Origin: Candidatus Bathyarchaeota archaeon
GTDB taxonomy: Archaea > Thermoproteota > Bathyarchaeia > EX4484-135
NCBI GenBank assembly: GCA_011040545.1
Contig: DQYM01000206.1
Span: 1 to 5,394, forward strand
Length of the DNA stretch: 5,394 bases
Direction: 5' to 3'
Of this stretch, positions 4,309 through 5,394 are shown one piece after another; position 1 is the first letter of the stretch, and each line of letters begins with the position of its first letter. Below the pieces are notes generated by a model that saw nothing but the letters and a program-made list of their open reading frames with translations, was not told the origin of the DNA and did not search any database. The translations under genes were made by a program, and so were the position numbers.

Positions 4309-5394
4309 ATGGGCTCCCAGGCTAAGCCCAGGTACCTGATATGTGCTGCCTGGCCCTACATAAACTACGTCCCCCACCTTGGCACCATAATACCGCTCCT
4401 CTCAGCTGACGTAGCAGCTCGCTTCCTGCGCATGAAAGGCCATGATGTGCTGTTCGTCAGTGGGTCAGATGAGCATGGCACGCCAATTGAGGTTGAGGCC
4501 GTGAGGCAGGGCGTAGAGCCAAGGGAGCTCACGGACAAGAACCACGCCCTGGTCGTGAGGCTGTTCAGGGAGTGGGGCCTCTCCCTAGATAGCTACATAA
4601 GGACGGAGCACCCAGTCCACAAGGAGTTCGTTAAGCGCTTCTACGAGCGTGTCTACGAGAACGGCTACATATTTGAGCGTGATGAGGAGCTGCCCTTCTG
4701 CCCTAAGTGCCAGCGGTTCCTCCCCGACCGCTTCGTTGAGGGCACCTGCCCATACTGTGGCTATGAGAAGGCCAGGGGGGATCAGTGTGAGAAGTGCGGG
4801 CGCCTAATGGATCCAGCTAAGCTAATTGAGCCTAGGTGTGCCATCTGTGGCTCAAGGCCGATCAGAAGGGCCACTAGGCATTGGTTCCTTGACCTGCCCA
4901 AGCTGGAGGAGCGTGTTAGGGCCTACGTAGCCTCAAACAAGCAATTCTCGGAGCCCGTGAGGGCCTTTAGCCTTAAGCTGCTTGAGGAAGGGCTTAGGCC
5001 ACGCTCCATAACACGTGATACGAAGTGGGGCATAGATGCCCCCTTCCCAGGTGCCGAGGGCAAGACCATATACTGCTGGTTTGAGGCCGTGCTGGGCTAC
5101 ATATCGGCCACCATAGCCTACTTCAGGGAGAGAGGTGAGCCCAATGGCTGGCTTAAGTTCTGGAAGGATCCAGGGGCAAGGACGGTGTTCTTCATAGGGA
5201 AGGACAACATACCCTTCCACACCATACTGCTGCCAGCCCTCCTCCTGGCCAGTGAGGAAGGCTACAACCTACCCTGGGACGTAGTATCAAATGAGTTCCT
5301 CCTCTGGGAGGGGCAGAAGTTCTCAAAGAGCAGGCGAATAGGCATATGGATAAACGAGGCCCTAGAGCTCTTCCCAGCTGACTACTGGCGCTAC
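4309..5394 (+). CDS. metG: Methionyl-tRNA synthetase (5' part, truncated by window end)
   Basis: Class I aminoacyl-tRNA synthetase that charges tRNA-Met in the cytoplasm for initiation and elongation. The 362 codons visible read through to the last base of the window without interruption. The Rossmann fold begins at about residue 8, with [14 protein letters not shown] (13-26) holding the HIGH-type ATP motif as [15 protein letters not shown] (49-59) follows. The connective peptide has four CxxC pairs (131/134, 147/150, 160/163, 177/180), enough for two zinc knuckles as in archaeal enzymes. Later motifs are TKWGIDAP (238-245), YCWFEA (255-260), [12 protein letters not shown] (294-305) and KFSKS (337-341), the KMSKS counterpart. 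The anticodon-binding helical domain and any C-terminal tRNA-binding domain lie beyond the window. ATG 4309 is the only ordinary start after an in-frame TAG at 4294-4296. The fourth HIGH position is Thr, not His, a variation tolerated in several archaeal class I enzymes. Confidence 0.96.
   Translation, partial: MGSQAKPRYLICAAWPYINYVPHLGTIIPLLSADVAARFLRMKGHDVLFVSGSDEHGTPIEVEAVRQGVEPRELTDKNHALVVRLFREWGLSLDSYIRTEHPVHKEFVKRFYERVYENGYIFERDEELPFCPKCQRFLPDRFVEGTCPYCGYEKARGDQCEKCGRLMDPAKLIEPRCAICGSRPIRRATRHWFLDLPKLEERVRAYVASNKQFSEPVRAFSLKLLEEGLRPRSITRDTKWGIDAPFPGAEGKTIYCWFEAVLGYISATIAYFRERGEPNGWLKFWKDPGARTVFFIGKDNIPFHTILLPALLLASEEGYNLPWDVVSNEFLLWEGQKFSKSRRIGIWINEALELFPADYWRY

Noticed and set aside
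4375..4386. HLGT in place of HIGH in MetRS as a possible catalytic defect.
   Set aside because: The fourth position of this motif varies in archaeal class I synthetases and every other catalytic motif is present; nothing points to loss of function.
4933..5220. Minus-strand open frame of 95 codons inside metG.
   Set aside because: The metG frame here carries unmistakable catalytic motifs. The antisense translation shows no recognisable family and no upstream TATA-like box.

Overview
The window looks like a piece of chromosome from a thermophilic archaeon, most likely of the Thermoproteota/TACK type. Supporting signs are AT-rich TATA-like boxes about 25 bases upstream of GTG starts (leaderless genes), AUA- and AGG-rich codon use, tight gene packing, a small archaeal Hsp20, an MJ0936/YfcE-like phosphodiesterase and an archaeal-style methionyl-tRNA synthetase with four CxxC pairs. 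The lineage cannot be fixed from sequence reading alone.

Layout from left to right: (1) 1-56, minus: the first 18 codons of an ABC permease, running off the left edge. (2) 56-1606, minus: a double-domain ABC ATPase of the BMP/YufO (RbsA-like) class, whose stop shares one base with the permease start. (3) 1683-3014, minus: a membrane-anchored BMP-family (Med/PnrA-like) substrate-binding protein. These three form an importer operon in the order binding protein, ATPase, permease, with nucleosides or a related small molecule as the likely cargo. (4) 3169-3627, minus: an Hsp20 small heat-shock protein. (5) 3686-4201, minus: a YfcE/MJ0936-type metallophosphoesterase. (6) 4309-5394, plus: methionyl-tRNA synthetase (metG), intact from its start through 362 codons and cut by the right edge.

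Hsp20, the phosphodiesterase and the binding protein each carry their own TATA-like box 24-26 bases before a GTG codon. They therefore look like separately transcribed leaderless units that merely share orientation. The ATPase and permease starts, which lie inside the transporter operon, have Shine-Dalgarno sequences instead. metG and the phosphodiesterase are divergent across a 107-base region that holds two promoters and two short dyads. All gene-free gaps are short (58-154 bases); I found no tRNA, rRNA, CRISPR array or insertion sequence.

I do not see an undescribed system here. The more interesting signals are regulatory: the split between leaderless and SD-led starts, short dyads at the binding-protein and phosphodiesterase start regions, twin TATA-like boxes upstream of the binding protein, and repeated heptamers at the hsp20 promoter.
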